Shown: positions 1 to 6,194 of the stretch, piece by piece
Numbering within the stretch: position 1 is the stretch's first letter
Layout: each line of letters opens with the position of its first letter
From: Christensenellaceae bacterium
GTDB taxonomy: Bacteria; Bacillota; Clostridia; Christensenellales; Borkfalkiaceae
DNA: 15,701 nucleotides
Assembly (NCBI GenBank): GCA_948482865.1
Contig: CAOMHR010000017.1
Location: 1 to 15,701 of the forward strand
Direction: 5' to 3'
Program-made: the position numbers and the translations under genes
The notes under the pieces: model-generated
Told to the model about the DNA's origin: nothing
Seen by the model: the letters and a program-made list of their open reading frames with translations, nothing else
Databases searched by the model: none

Positions 1-59
1 AGCTGTTTTTTAAAACCGAAACCGCATTCGGCAAGTATTGTTTTTACGTCCGTTTCCAT
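1..59 (-). CDS. rsmA: Ribosomal RNA small subunit methyltransferase A (rsmA/ksgA), N-terminal fragment
   Basis: Only the first 19 codons are in the window; the gene runs off the left edge. The peptide begins METDVKTILAECGFGFKKQ, which matches the usual start of RsmA/KsgA (a short helix, then a C/Y-G-F-x-F-K-K segment leading into the LGQNFL SAM-binding motif, which would lie just outside). The enzyme dimethylates two adjacent adenines near the 3' end of 16S rRNA. Location agrees: in Firmicutes rsmA/ksgA lies downstream of metG/tatD, usually with rnmV between. No rnmV or yabE is present here. A promoter lies at 90-118, giving a leader of about 24 bases without an obvious Shine-Dalgarno site. 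Identification rests on a short peptide plus context, so it is good but not certain. Confidence 0.72.
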   Translation of the reverse strand, partial: METDVKTILAECGFGFKKQ

Positions 60-89
60 ATTTTAACTGCGCTTTGAAAGTATAGACCG

Positions 90-118
90 ATTATACCAGA
101 CCATACTAATTTTGTAAA
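90..118 (-). promoter_or_regulatory. SigA-type promoter for rsmA
   Basis: Reading the minus strand, TTTACA (118-113) is followed by 17 bases and TATAAT (95-90). The -10 box is preceded by TGG, making an extended -10 (TGnTATAAT). It lies between the tatD terminator and the rsmA ATG, so rsmA can be transcribed independently of metG-tatD. Confidence 0.8.
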
Positions 119-148
119 CGAAATTATTACGTTTACCTCACTTATGAG

Positions 149-179
149 AAAAAAGCCTGCGCGGAAAAGCGCAGGCTTT
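149..179 (-). terminator. Rho-independent terminator after tatD
   Basis: GCCTGCGC (155-162) pairs with GCGCAGGC (169-176) around a 6-base loop, and flanking A/T pairs extend the stem. Read on the minus strand, the stem is followed by a T-run. It starts about 7 bases after the tatD stop codon and closes the metG-tatD unit. Confidence 0.88.
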
Positions 180-185
180 AACTTT

Positions 186-968
186 TTACTTATTATCCAG
201 TTTTTTAAACAGCGCGTGCGCGTTCCGCCATAAAAGGTCGCAAATATCTTCAATTTCCGCCCCGCGTACTTCCGCTATCGTTGCGGCAACTTCGGGAATG
301 CTTGCGGGCGTGTTGGGGAAATTCCCCTGTTTAGATTTGGGCGCAAGATAGGGGCTGTCCGTTTCGGTCATAAGCCTGTCCGCGTCCAACGCGGCTATCG
401 TGCGGCGCGCCCGTTTACTGCCCGAATAAGTGCAGGTTCCGCCGAACGAAAAGCAAAAACCCAGCTTCTGTATCTGTAAAGCGACTTCGGGCGAATACGA
501 ATAGCAGTGCAACAGCCCGCCCGCGCCGAACTTGCTGGCGTTGGATTTTAAAATATCCAGAGTGTCTTCCGCGCAGTCGCGGGAGTGTACCTGAACGGGC
601 AGACCAAGTTTATCCGCCAAATCAATCTGCTTTAAAAAAACTTCGCGCTGTAAAACTTTGTCCGTGTCGGGATAGTGATAATCAAGCCCCGTTTCGCCTA
701 TGGCAACGCACTTTTTGTGCCGCGCCAAATCTGCGATACGCTCTACGTCGCCGTCCCTGTAATTTTTCAGCTCGGTGGGGTGAATGCCCGCAGTGAAGTA
801 CACACAAGCGTACTTTTCGGCAAGGTCGCGGCAGTATTCGGACGACGGCAAATCGAAACCGGCGGAGATGATTTTACGCACCCCCGCCGCCTGAATATTT
901 TTTATGAGCGCGTCTACGTCGCCGTAGTCGCTTTCGTTTATATGACAGTGTACGTCGATAAATTTCAC
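186..968 (-). CDS. tatD: TatD family metal-dependent hydrolase/DNase
   Basis: A 260-residue protein, the normal length for the TatD/YcfH family of metal-dependent phosphodiesterases (3'-5' DNase activity in characterised members; the cellular role in Firmicutes is not settled). The amidohydrolase-type metal ligands are visible: H7 and H9 in VHCHI near the N-terminus, E92 in AIGETGLDY, H128 in QVHSRD, H154 in LLHCYS and D204 in TETDSPYLAP. I chose the GTG at 968: it puts the HxH motif at the usual place, follows a GGGAG sequence about nine bases upstream, and overlaps the metG TGA stop as GTGA, a common sign of translational coupling. An open frame extends upstream to 1043, but those residues lie inside metG and do not look like TatD. 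The metG-tatD order is conserved in Firmicutes. Confidence 0.93.
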   Translation of the reverse strand: MKFIDVHCHINESDYGDVDALIKNIQAAGVRKIISAGFDLPSSEYCRDLAEKYACVYFTAGIHPTELKNYRDGDVERIADLARHKKCVAIGETGLDYHYPDTDKVLQREVFLKQIDLADKLGLPVQVHSRDCAEDTLDILKSNASKFGAGGLLHCYSYSPEVALQIQKLGFCFSFGGTCTYSGSKRARRTIAALDADRLMTETDSPYLAPKSKQGNFPNTPASIPEVAATIAEVRGAEIEDICDLLWRNAHALFKKLDNK

Positions 969-2911
969 GACAAAAGGCTCCCGTCGGGCAAATCTTTTTC
1001 GGGCGCGACAACCGAAAGTTTTCCGTCCGGTCCCTGCGCGCATATTATCATACCTTCCGACAAAATGCCTTTCATTTCTCTGGGGGGCAGATTTGTAACG
1101 ACGATTACCCTTTTACCCACCATTTCTTCCGCGGTGTAATGCTCCGCAATGCCGGACAGCACCGAAAGGTTTTTGCCGCCTATACTAACCGTCTCGTGCA
1201 GCAGTCTGCTCTTTTTAACGGGTTCGCACGCTGTAACGGTACCCACGCGCATTTCCACCTTTGCAAAGTCGTCTATGGTGATAAGTTCTTTTTTGTTTTC
1301 TTCCATTTCTGTTTTCGTCTCCGTCTTTTTAAGCGACGCCACTAATTTTTCAACTTCCGCAAGTTCCTTTTTCACGTCCACGCGGGGGAACACGGGGGGC
1401 AGTTTTTCTATTTTTGCGCCTTCCTTCAGAACGCCGAATTTAAGGCTTTCGAACCCTGCGTTTTCGTCGCAGGAAAAGCTCTTTAAAATTAGCGCGGGCG
1501 CCTTCGTCAGGAAAGGTTTGAGCATAACGGCGCAAATTCTCACCGTTTCCGCAAGGTTGTAAAGCACCGCGCCCAGCCGCTGTTTTTTGCCCGGGTCCTT
1601 GGCGAGAATCCAGGGAGTGGTCTCGTCAATGTACTTGTTGGCGCGGGAAATAACCGCGAAAATTTCAGACAGCGCGTCGGGCGCGTTAAGTCTTTCCACC
1701 GCGTCCTTAACTTTGCCGAACAGCCCTTCCGCCATTGCGATAAGTTCGCCGTCCACACCTTCCGCCTTGCCGCGCGGCGGCACGCCGTCGAAGTTCTGCA
1801 AAATCATAGCCTGAGTGCGCGAAACAAGGTTGCCCAAATCGTTTGCAAGGTCGGCGTTTATTCTGTTTAAAAACCGTTCGTTGGTGTATTCGCCGTCGCT
1901 GCCGAAGGGAATTTCACGCAGTAAAAAGTAGCGCACCGCGTCCGTGCCGTAGCGTTTAACCAGCTCGTACGGGTCGGTAAGTTCGCACTTTACCGCGTCC
2001 TGCTTGCTCTTGGAAAGTTTGTCGCCGCCGATAAGCAGCCAGCCGTGACCGTAAACCTGTTTGGGAACGGGTTCGCCCAGAGCCATAAGTATAGCGGGCC
2101 AGATAATCGCGTGAAAGCGCACTATTTCCTTGCCTATCATATGCAGGTCCGCGGGCCAGTATTTTTTGTAAAGGCTGTCGTCTTCGCTAAGATACCCCAA
2201 CGCCGAAATATAGTTTGACAGCGCGTCTATCCAGACGTACGCGTAATGGTTTTTATCGAACGGAAGCTGAACGCCCCATTTGACGGTAGTGCGCGAAACG
2301 CACAAATCCTGCAAGCCTGCTTCGAGAAAGTTGTTGACCATTTCGTTCACGCGGGACTTGGGCTGTAAAAATTCGGGGTTGTCCTTATACAGCTTTAAAA
2401 TTTTAGGCGCGTATTTGCTGAGACGGAAGAAGTAACTTTCCTCCTTCTGAAGGGTCACTTCCCTGCCGCAGTCGGGGCATTTGCCGCCGACAAGCTGGGC
2501 TTCCGTCCACATACTCTCGCACGGGGTGCAGTAATAACCGCTGTACTCCGCTTTGTAAATATCGCCGCTGTCGTACAGCTTCTGATAGATTTTTTTTACG
2601 CATTCTTCGTGGTCTTTATCGGTAGTGCGTATAAAGCGGTCGTATGAAATATCCAACAGCCGCCACATATCTTTAAGTTCGGCAACAAGCGGGTCTATAA
2701 ACTGAATGGGGGTTACGCCGCGCTTTTTTGCTTCCTTTTCTATCTTCTGACCGTGTTCGTCCGTTCCCGTAAGGAAAAACACGTCTTCGCCCAGCATTTT
2801 ATGAAAGCGCGCCAACGCGTCGCAGATGACAGTTGTATAGCAATGACCTATATGCCAGTTGCCGCTGGGATAATAAATGGGTGTTGTAATGTAATACTTT
2901 TTATTTTTCAT
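965..2911 (-). CDS. metG: Methionine-tRNA ligase (methionyl-tRNA synthetase) with C-terminal tRNA-binding domain
   Basis: Attaches methionine to tRNA-Met in the cytoplasm. The 648-residue protein has the class I signatures: HIGH at residues 20-23 (after YITTPIYYPSGNW) and KLSKS at about 298-302. It has a four-cysteine zinc knuckle (C128, C131, C145, C148), and a C-terminal EMAP/Trbp111-type OB fold from about residue 540 that carries the conserved VEMRVG and NLPPREMKGILSEGM segments. A lysine/glutamate-rich linker joins the catalytic part and OB fold. The ATG at 2911 gives the canonical MKNKKYYITTPIYYP start; an open extension to 2971 crosses the promoter and is rejected. The promoter's -10 box ends only 7 bases before the ATG and there is no Shine-Dalgarno site, so the mRNA should be leaderless. 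This leaves no room for a T-box or S-box riboswitch, which precede many Firmicute synthetase or methionine genes. It overlaps tatD by 4 bases. Confidence 0.97.
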   Translation of the reverse strand: MKNKKYYITTPIYYPSGNWHIGHCYTTVICDALARFHKMLGEDVFFLTGTDEHGQKIEKEAKKRGVTPIQFIDPLVAELKDMWRLLDISYDRFIRTTDKDHEECVKKIYQKLYDSGDIYKAEYSGYYCTPCESMWTEAQLVGGKCPDCGREVTLQKEESYFFRLSKYAPKILKLYKDNPEFLQPKSRVNEMVNNFLEAGLQDLCVSRTTVKWGVQLPFDKNHYAYVWIDALSNYISALGYLSEDDSLYKKYWPADLHMIGKEIVRFHAIIWPAILMALGEPVPKQVYGHGWLLIGGDKLSKSKQDAVKCELTDPYELVKRYGTDAVRYFLLREIPFGSDGEYTNERFLNRINADLANDLGNLVSRTQAMILQNFDGVPPRGKAEGVDGELIAMAEGLFGKVKDAVERLNAPDALSEIFAVISRANKYIDETTPWILAKDPGKKQRLGAVLYNLAETVRICAVMLKPFLTKAPALILKSFSCDENAGFESLKFGVLKEGAKIEKLPPVFPRVDVKKELAEVEKLVASLKKTETKTEMEENKKELITIDDFAKVEMRVGTVTACEPVKKSRLLHETVSIGGKNLSVLSGIAEHYTAEEMVGKRVIVVTNLPPREMKGILSEGMIICAQGPDGKLSVVAPEKDLPDGSLLS

Positions 2912-2918
2912 AAACCTA

Positions 2919-2947
2919 ATTATACCATTTGCCTTTTTAATTGTAAA
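2919..2947 (-). promoter_or_regulatory. SigA-type promoter for metG-tatD, predicted leaderless start
   Basis: On the minus strand TTTACA (2947-2942), 17 bases, TATAAT (2924-2919), again with the extended TGG before the -10. Transcription normally begins about 7 bases beyond the -10, at 2912 or 2911, which is the A of the metG ATG. Confidence 0.85.
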
Positions 2948-2967
2948 CAGTTTAACAGGTTTCACCG

Positions 2968-3091
2968 GCACAGAATTTTATGCTGCACAAATTTATGCAA
3001 TCAAAGACAAACCCAAAAAATTATGATATGATTACATCAACAGATAGTTTTTTGCCAATGCACAGAATTTAACACGCACACAAAAATTTGT
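2968..3091. repeat. Short repeated motif GCACA...AATTT in the metG/cysteine-rich gene intergenic region
   Basis: The 11-mer GCACAGAATTT occurs exactly at 2968-2978 and 3060-3070. Related copies are GCACAAATTT at about 2985-2994 and GCACACAAAAATTT at about 3077-3090. The spacer is 287 bases between divergent genes and is strongly AT-rich, so chance is possible; a regulator-binding array is one explanation. Apart from these motifs, the metG promoter and the -10 box at 3165, I see nothing else in this spacer. Confidence 0.35.
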
Positions 3092-3164
3092 TAGATAATA
3101 ACAAAGTACAAAATTTATTCTACTTATTTGTAGAACGCAAGCAATTAGCAAAAACTTGTGTAAT

Positions 3165-3189
3165 TATAATTTACGAATGAAATACGGAG
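3165..3189 (+). promoter_or_regulatory. Possible -10 box and ribosome binding site for the cysteine-rich pair
   Basis: A consensus TATAAT lies at 3165-3170, about 29 bases before the ATG at 3199. No good -35 element sits 16-18 bases upstream, so the promoter is either activator-dependent or weak. GGAG at 3186-3189 lies 9 bases before the ATG and supports that start. Confidence 0.45.
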
Positions 3190-3198
3190 AAAACCGCT

Positions 3199-3480
3199 AT
3201 GAGAAAGAGATGTTTCTGTTGCGCAAATTTTACCGAATATTATTTGATGCAAAACTACAACTTTGCAATGACGGGTTACGGGAATTGCAAAGTTAAAAAA
3301 CAGCGGGTCAGCCGCCACGGAACGTGCGCCGACCACAAACAAAAACCCGACCGCAAAATTAATTACCACTGTGTTATGGAAGAGCTTGAAAACACGCTTA
3401 CGAAGTTGAACGGCATTAAGCTGATTTTAGACGAATACGGCAAACAGACAGAAATTAAGGAGCTGACAAATGAAACATAA
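3199..3480 (+). CDS. Small cysteine-rich protein of unknown function, paralogue 1
   Basis: I do not recognise this family. The 93-residue protein has an N-terminal CxxC (C5, C8; an extra C7), then the aromatic stretch FTEYY at 11-15, then C30 and C43. It ends with a predicted amphipathic helix EELENTLTKLNGIKLILDE at about 61-79. C5, C8, C30 and C43 sit at the same positions in the downstream paralogue, which suggests a four-cysteine zinc site; an iron-sulfur or disulfide role cannot be excluded. No signal peptide or membrane segment is visible, and many lysines and arginines surround the cysteines. A ribosome binding site at 3186-3189 supports the start. Its last 11 bases overlap the next gene, so the two are probably translated together. 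Confidence 0.72.
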   Translation: MRKRCFCCANFTEYYLMQNYNFAMTGYGNCKVKKQRVSRHGTCADHKQKPDRKINYHCVMEELENTLTKLNGIKLILDEYGKQTEIKELTNET

Positions 3481-3742
3481 ATGCAGTATGTGTTTGTACT
3501 TTACCGCCTATTACACAAAGGCTTATTGCAGCTTTTTGCGGACGGACTGCGGACATTGCGAAAAGCAAAACCTGACGGTTAAAAAGCAAGACTGTTGCGA
3601 GTTATATAAAACAAAATACCATCCGCGCAAAATAAAGCGCGGCTATATATCAGACGAACTGGAAAAAGCGCTTACGACAATAAACGGCATTAAGCTGATT
3701 TTAGACGAGCGACGGGAAGAATTTAAAATTATAAAAGATTAG
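3470..3742 (+). CDS. Small cysteine-rich protein of unknown function, paralogue 2
   Basis: This 90-residue protein is a clear paralogue of the gene it overlaps. It shares C5, C8, C30 and C43, FTxYY at 11-15, a basic middle and the C-terminal helix DELEKALTTINGIKLILDE at about 62-80. It has three extra cysteines (C20, C27, C42). AAGGAG lies 7 bases before the ATG, inside the first gene. A 26-base stretch coding the C-terminal helix is identical in the two genes (3409-3434 and 3683-3708), although the rest has diverged at the DNA level; this points to gene conversion or strong constraint. No terminator lies between its stop and spmA, so read-through into spmAB is possible. The function is unknown; a metal-binding partner protein is the most I would suggest. 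Confidence 0.72.
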   Translation: MKHKCSMCLYFTAYYTKAYCSFLRTDCGHCEKQNLTVKKQDCCELYKTKYHPRKIKRGYISDELEKALTTINGIKLILDERREEFKIIKD

Positions 3743-3770
3743 AATTTTGCGGACAAGTTTTTCATAAAAA
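3742..3770 (+). promoter_or_regulatory. SigE-like (mother-cell sporulation) promoter for spmAB
   Basis: GAATTTT (3742-3748), 14 bases, CATAAAAA (3763-3770). This compares with the B. subtilis SigE pattern of a GHATATT-like -35, about 14 bases, and CATACAAT. The match is 6 of 7 and 6 of 8. The -10 ends 6 bases before the spmA ATG, so the transcript would be leaderless; no Shine-Dalgarno site is present. No SigA-type -35 fits. In B. subtilis spmAB is SigE-dependent, which supports the reading. Confidence 0.5.
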
Positions 3771-3776
3771 TAGTTT

Positions 3777-4346
3777 ATGAACGCAATTTTTACGGTAGTC
3801 TTTATCGCGTCAATGATTGCCATTGCATTTATTGCGCCGGACAAGTTGCTGCCCACCCTTTTGGGCGGGGCTGAAAACGCGGCGCAGATGGCGCTTACAC
3901 TTTTCTGCATTTACGCGGTGTGGATGGGACTTTCTTCCCTGGCGGAAAAGTCCGGACTGTCGCGCGGGGCGGCAAAACTTTTAAAACCCGCAACACGGCG
4001 CATTTTTAAAACTAACAGCGATTCGGCGGGAGAAAATCTGGCAATGAACCTTTCGTGCAACCTTTTGGGGCTGGGCGGGGCAGCCACCCCCTACGCAGTT
4101 AAAGCGATCGGCGAGCTGGAAAAAGAAAAAAACTATTTCGCGCAAAAGCTGCTTTTTGTAATCAACGCTACGTCCGTGCAGATTTTGCCCACTACGGTAA
4201 TCGCGCTACGGGCAAGCGCGGGCAGCGTTTCGGCGGCGGACATATTTTTGCCGTCGCTGATTTGTACTGCGGTTTCTACGTTTACGGGGGTACTGCTTTT
4301 TATAATCACGCAAAAAGCGGGCAAACGGGTAAAAAAATGGCGCTGA
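3777..4346 (+). CDS. spmA: Spore maturation protein A (nucleoside-recognition/Gate-domain membrane protein)
   Basis: A 189-residue multi-helix membrane protein (B. subtilis SpmA is about 196). The SpmA hallmark NLLGLGGAATP lies at about 95-105, with hydrophobic helices at about 2-20, 36-54, 122-142 and 152-178. SpmA and SpmB together are needed for full dehydration of the spore core in Bacillus; the molecular activity is unresolved, and the Gate domain suggests a transport or membrane-gating role. The family usually has GNAATP where this protein has GGAATP. The ATG at 3777 lacks a Shine-Dalgarno site but follows a SigE-like promoter. The gene overlaps spmB by 10 bases, consistent with translational coupling. 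B. subtilis has dacB upstream; here the upstream genes are the unrelated cysteine-rich pair. Confidence 0.9.
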   Translation: MNAIFTVVFIASMIAIAFIAPDKLLPTLLGGAENAAQMALTLFCIYAVWMGLSSLAEKSGLSRGAAKLLKPATRRIFKTNSDSAGENLAMNLSCNLLGLGGAATPYAVKAIGELEKEKNYFAQKLLFVINATSVQILPTTVIALRASAGSVSAADIFLPSLICTAVSTFTGVLLFIITQKAGKRVKKWR

Positions 4347-4840
4347 TTATCCCCGTAATTTTTATAGCCGTGTTTATCTTTGCGGTAATCAAAAAGGTGA
4401 ACGTTTACGCCGCTTTTACAGACGGGATACAGGGCGCGCTGAAATTCACCGTTTCGCTTCTGCCCTGCCTTGCCGCTATATTTATGATGTGCGCCCTGTT
4501 TGAAACTTCGGGGCTGTCGGACGGACTTACAAAACTTTTGTCGCCCGTGTTCGGGTTTCTGGGTATCCCGCCCGAGCTTACGAAACTGGTGCTGATAAAA
4601 CCGTTTTCGGGCAGCGGCTCGCTTGCGTACCTTAACGACATAATTTCAAAATACGGCGCGGACAGCTACATTGCGCGGTGCGCCTGCGTTTGCTTCGGCT
4701 CGTCTGAAACGGTGTTCTATATCTCCGCCGTATACTTTGCGGGAATGAAAGTAAAAAAACTTGCCGCGCCCATAGCGTGCGTGCTGATAGCCACCCTTTT
4801 ATCAACCGTAATTGCCTGCCTTGTATGCCGCGTTATGTAG
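4337..4840 (+). CDS. spmB: Spore maturation protein B
   Basis: A 167-residue membrane protein of the SpmB family, slightly shorter than the B. subtilis protein (about 178). Family motifs are IKPFSGSGSL at about 87-96 (usually RPFSGSGAL) and CFGSSETVFYIS at about 119-130 (usually GSTETTFYV). Hydrophobic helices lie at about 2-18, 35-55 and 143-164. Start chosen at the ATG at 4337, which gives the expected MALIIPVIFIAVF membrane start and a 10-base overlap with spmA; the open frame goes back to 4262, but only within spmA. It acts with SpmA in spore core maturation. No other gene follows; a hairpin at 5000-5035 ends the unit about 160 bases later. Confidence 0.9.
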   Translation: MALIIPVIFIAVFIFAVIKKVNVYAAFTDGIQGALKFTVSLLPCLAAIFMMCALFETSGLSDGLTKLLSPVFGFLGIPPELTKLVLIKPFSGSGSLAYLNDIISKYGADSYIARCACVCFGSSETVFYISAVYFAGMKVKKLAAPIACVLIATLLSTVIACLVCRVM

Positions 4841-4999
4841 TTTGTTAAAAATTTTCAAATTTTGTTTAGCTTAAATAAATTTAATTTTCGAAAAAAAATT
4901 TTTTTAATTTTATTTACTTTTTACATAGCCGTAATTATAATTTTATATGTAAATCAAATTACTTACATAGCTCATCATTTTCCCCCTTATCATATAGAG
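4841..4999. other. AT-rich gene-free stretch downstream of spmB
   Basis: Very AT-rich. TTACATAGC occurs twice as a direct repeat (4921-4929 and 4963-4971), and the reverse complement of its core, TATGTAA, lies between at 4946-4952, so an inverted pair TATGTAA/TTACATA flanks 10 bases. A weak hydrophobic reading frame from a TTG at 4862 is not convincing. The stretch probably forms the 3' untranslated region of spmAB. Confidence 0.4.
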
Positions 5000-5035
5000 G
5001 CGGCGCAAACTCCGGTTTGCGTCGTTTCTGTTTTT
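5000..5035 (+). terminator. Terminator for spmAB
   Basis: CGCAAAC (5004-5010) pairs with GTTTGCG (5015-5021) around TCCG. The stem extends to about 11 pairs with two G-U pairs, followed by TTTCTGTTTTT. It faces the nifS terminator from the other direction. Confidence 0.68.
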
Positions 5036-5037
5036 AC

Positions 5038-5067
5038 AAAAAAAGAACGGCTTTTTTACCGCTCTTT
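5038..5067 (-). terminator. Terminator for the ispE-nifS operon
   Basis: On the minus strand AAAGAGCGG (5067-5059) pairs with CCGTTCTTT (5050-5042), with one G-U pair, and is followed by a run of T. It begins within the stop codon of the cysteine desulfurase gene. Confidence 0.78.
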
Positions 5068-6193
5068 ATTTTTTTAAATTACGTATTTTGTTTACGCAGG
5101 TTTTTAAACTTTGGTAAGCCTTTTCAACTTCGCTTCCGGTGTTGTATTTGCCGAACGTAAAGCGTACCGCCGACTTTGCCGCGCTTTCGCTAAGACCCAT
5201 AGCAGTCAGTACGTGCGACGGCGTAACCGCGCCCGCCGAACACGCCGAACCCGTTGATACGGCAACCCCTTCCAAATCCAAAAGGAACAAAAGGTTTTCT
5301 CCGTCGCAACCGTCAAACGAAATATTCGCGTGCGACGGAAGTTTTGCCCCGCCGCCGTTTACGCGCGCGCCGTCAATTCCGTTAATAACTTTTTCAACGA
5401 ACACGTCGCGCAGGGCGGCAATTTTTTCACCGTTGACCTGTGCGTTTTGCACCGCCTTTTCAAGCGCCGCCGCAAGCCCCGCCGCCGCCGCCACGTTCAC
5501 CGTGCCGCCGCGCTGGGCGCGCTCCTGCCTGCCGCCGGAAATCAGGCGTTGGATGTTTGCGCCTTCCTTAATATACATTGCGCCGCTGCCTGCCGGTCCG
5601 TAAAACTTGTGCGCAGAAATTGCCAGGGCGTCGCAGTGCTTTACTGGCAACGGCAAAACGCCGGCAGTCTGCACGCAGTCGCAATAGTAAAAAATTCCGC
5701 GCTTTTCGCAAAGCCCGCCTATCTCTTCAACGGGCTGAATTACGCCCGTCTCGTTATTGGCGTGCATAACCGCGCAAAAAACGGTATCGGGACGGATAGC
5801 CCGTTCAACCTCCTGCGGGGTAATAACGCCGTCGCCGTCGGGCGAAACAAAAGTAACTTCAAAGCCCGCCTTTTGCATATCTTTCGCGCTTTCGAGCACG
5901 GCAGGGTGTTCTATTGCGGAAATAACCAAATGCCCTTTCCCGTGCGCGGCGCATACGCCTTTAACCGCCCAGTTGCCGCACTCGGTCCCGCCCGAAGTAA
6001 AGTAAACTTCTTCCGGTCGGCAACCTAAAATGCGCGCCGTTTTATCGCGGGCGCACAGCAGGGCGCCTGCGGCTTTTCTGCCCGCCGAGTGCTGTGAAGA
6101 AGAGTTTCCGTAATTTTCACGTAAATACGGCAACATTGCGTTAAGCACGTCGCCGTCTGTCGGCGTTGTCGCCGCGTTGTCAAGATATATCAT
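5066..6193 (-). CDS. Cysteine desulfurase, NifS/IscS family
   Basis: A PLP enzyme that removes sulfur from cysteine to give alanine and an enzyme persulfide, for iron-sulfur cluster assembly or tRNA thiolation. The 375-residue protein has normal length, and all key parts are present: DNAATTP at 5-11, the TSGGTECGN loop at 66-74, SAIEHPAV (H96) at 92-99, HANNETG at 144-150, D172 and Q175 in the PLP pocket, SAHKFYGP with PLP lysine K196, RGGTVN at 228-233, and the catalytic C318 in STGSACSAG. The GSACSAG loop and short C-terminus fit the NifS/IscS-like group used by many Firmicutes; no iscU, nifU or mnmA gene is adjacent, so its partner is elsewhere. The ATG is one base after the TGA of the preceding gene, with no clear Shine-Dalgarno site, suggesting coupled translation in the ispE operon. 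Confidence 0.94.
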   Translation of the reverse strand: MIYLDNAATTPTDGDVLNAMLPYLRENYGNSSSQHSAGRKAAGALLCARDKTARILGCRPEEVYFTSGGTECGNWAVKGVCAAHGKGHLVISAIEHPAVLESAKDMQKAGFEVTFVSPDGDGVITPQEVERAIRPDTVFCAVMHANNETGVIQPVEEIGGLCEKRGIFYYCDCVQTAGVLPLPVKHCDALAISAHKFYGPAGSGAMYIKEGANIQRLISGGRQERAQRGGTVNVAAAAGLAAALEKAVQNAQVNGEKIAALRDVFVEKVINGIDGARVNGGGAKLPSHANISFDGCDGENLLFLLDLEGVAVSTGSACSAGAVTPSHVLTAMGLSESAAKSAVRFTFGKYNTGSEVEKAYQSLKTCVNKIRNLKK

Positions 6194-6194
6194 T

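Noticed and set aside
44..253. Minus-strand frame across the rsmA promoter and tatD terminator
   Set aside because: It spans a strong terminator and a consensus promoter and overlaps the recognisable rsmA start in another frame.
2912..3198. T-box or S-box riboswitch upstream of metG
   Set aside because: The promoter abuts the start codon, so no leader is transcribed, and no specifier, T-box or SAM-box core was seen.
4862..5077. Plus-strand hydrophobic 71-codon frame after spmB
   Set aside because: It starts at TTG without a ribosome binding site, runs through both terminator hairpins, and its F/I/K/Y-rich composition is what AT-rich DNA yields by chance.
5330..6028. Long plus-strand frame of 232 codons opposite the cysteine desulfurase gene
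   Set aside because: Antisense shadow of a strongly supported gene; composition is arginine/alanine-rich and shows no domain.
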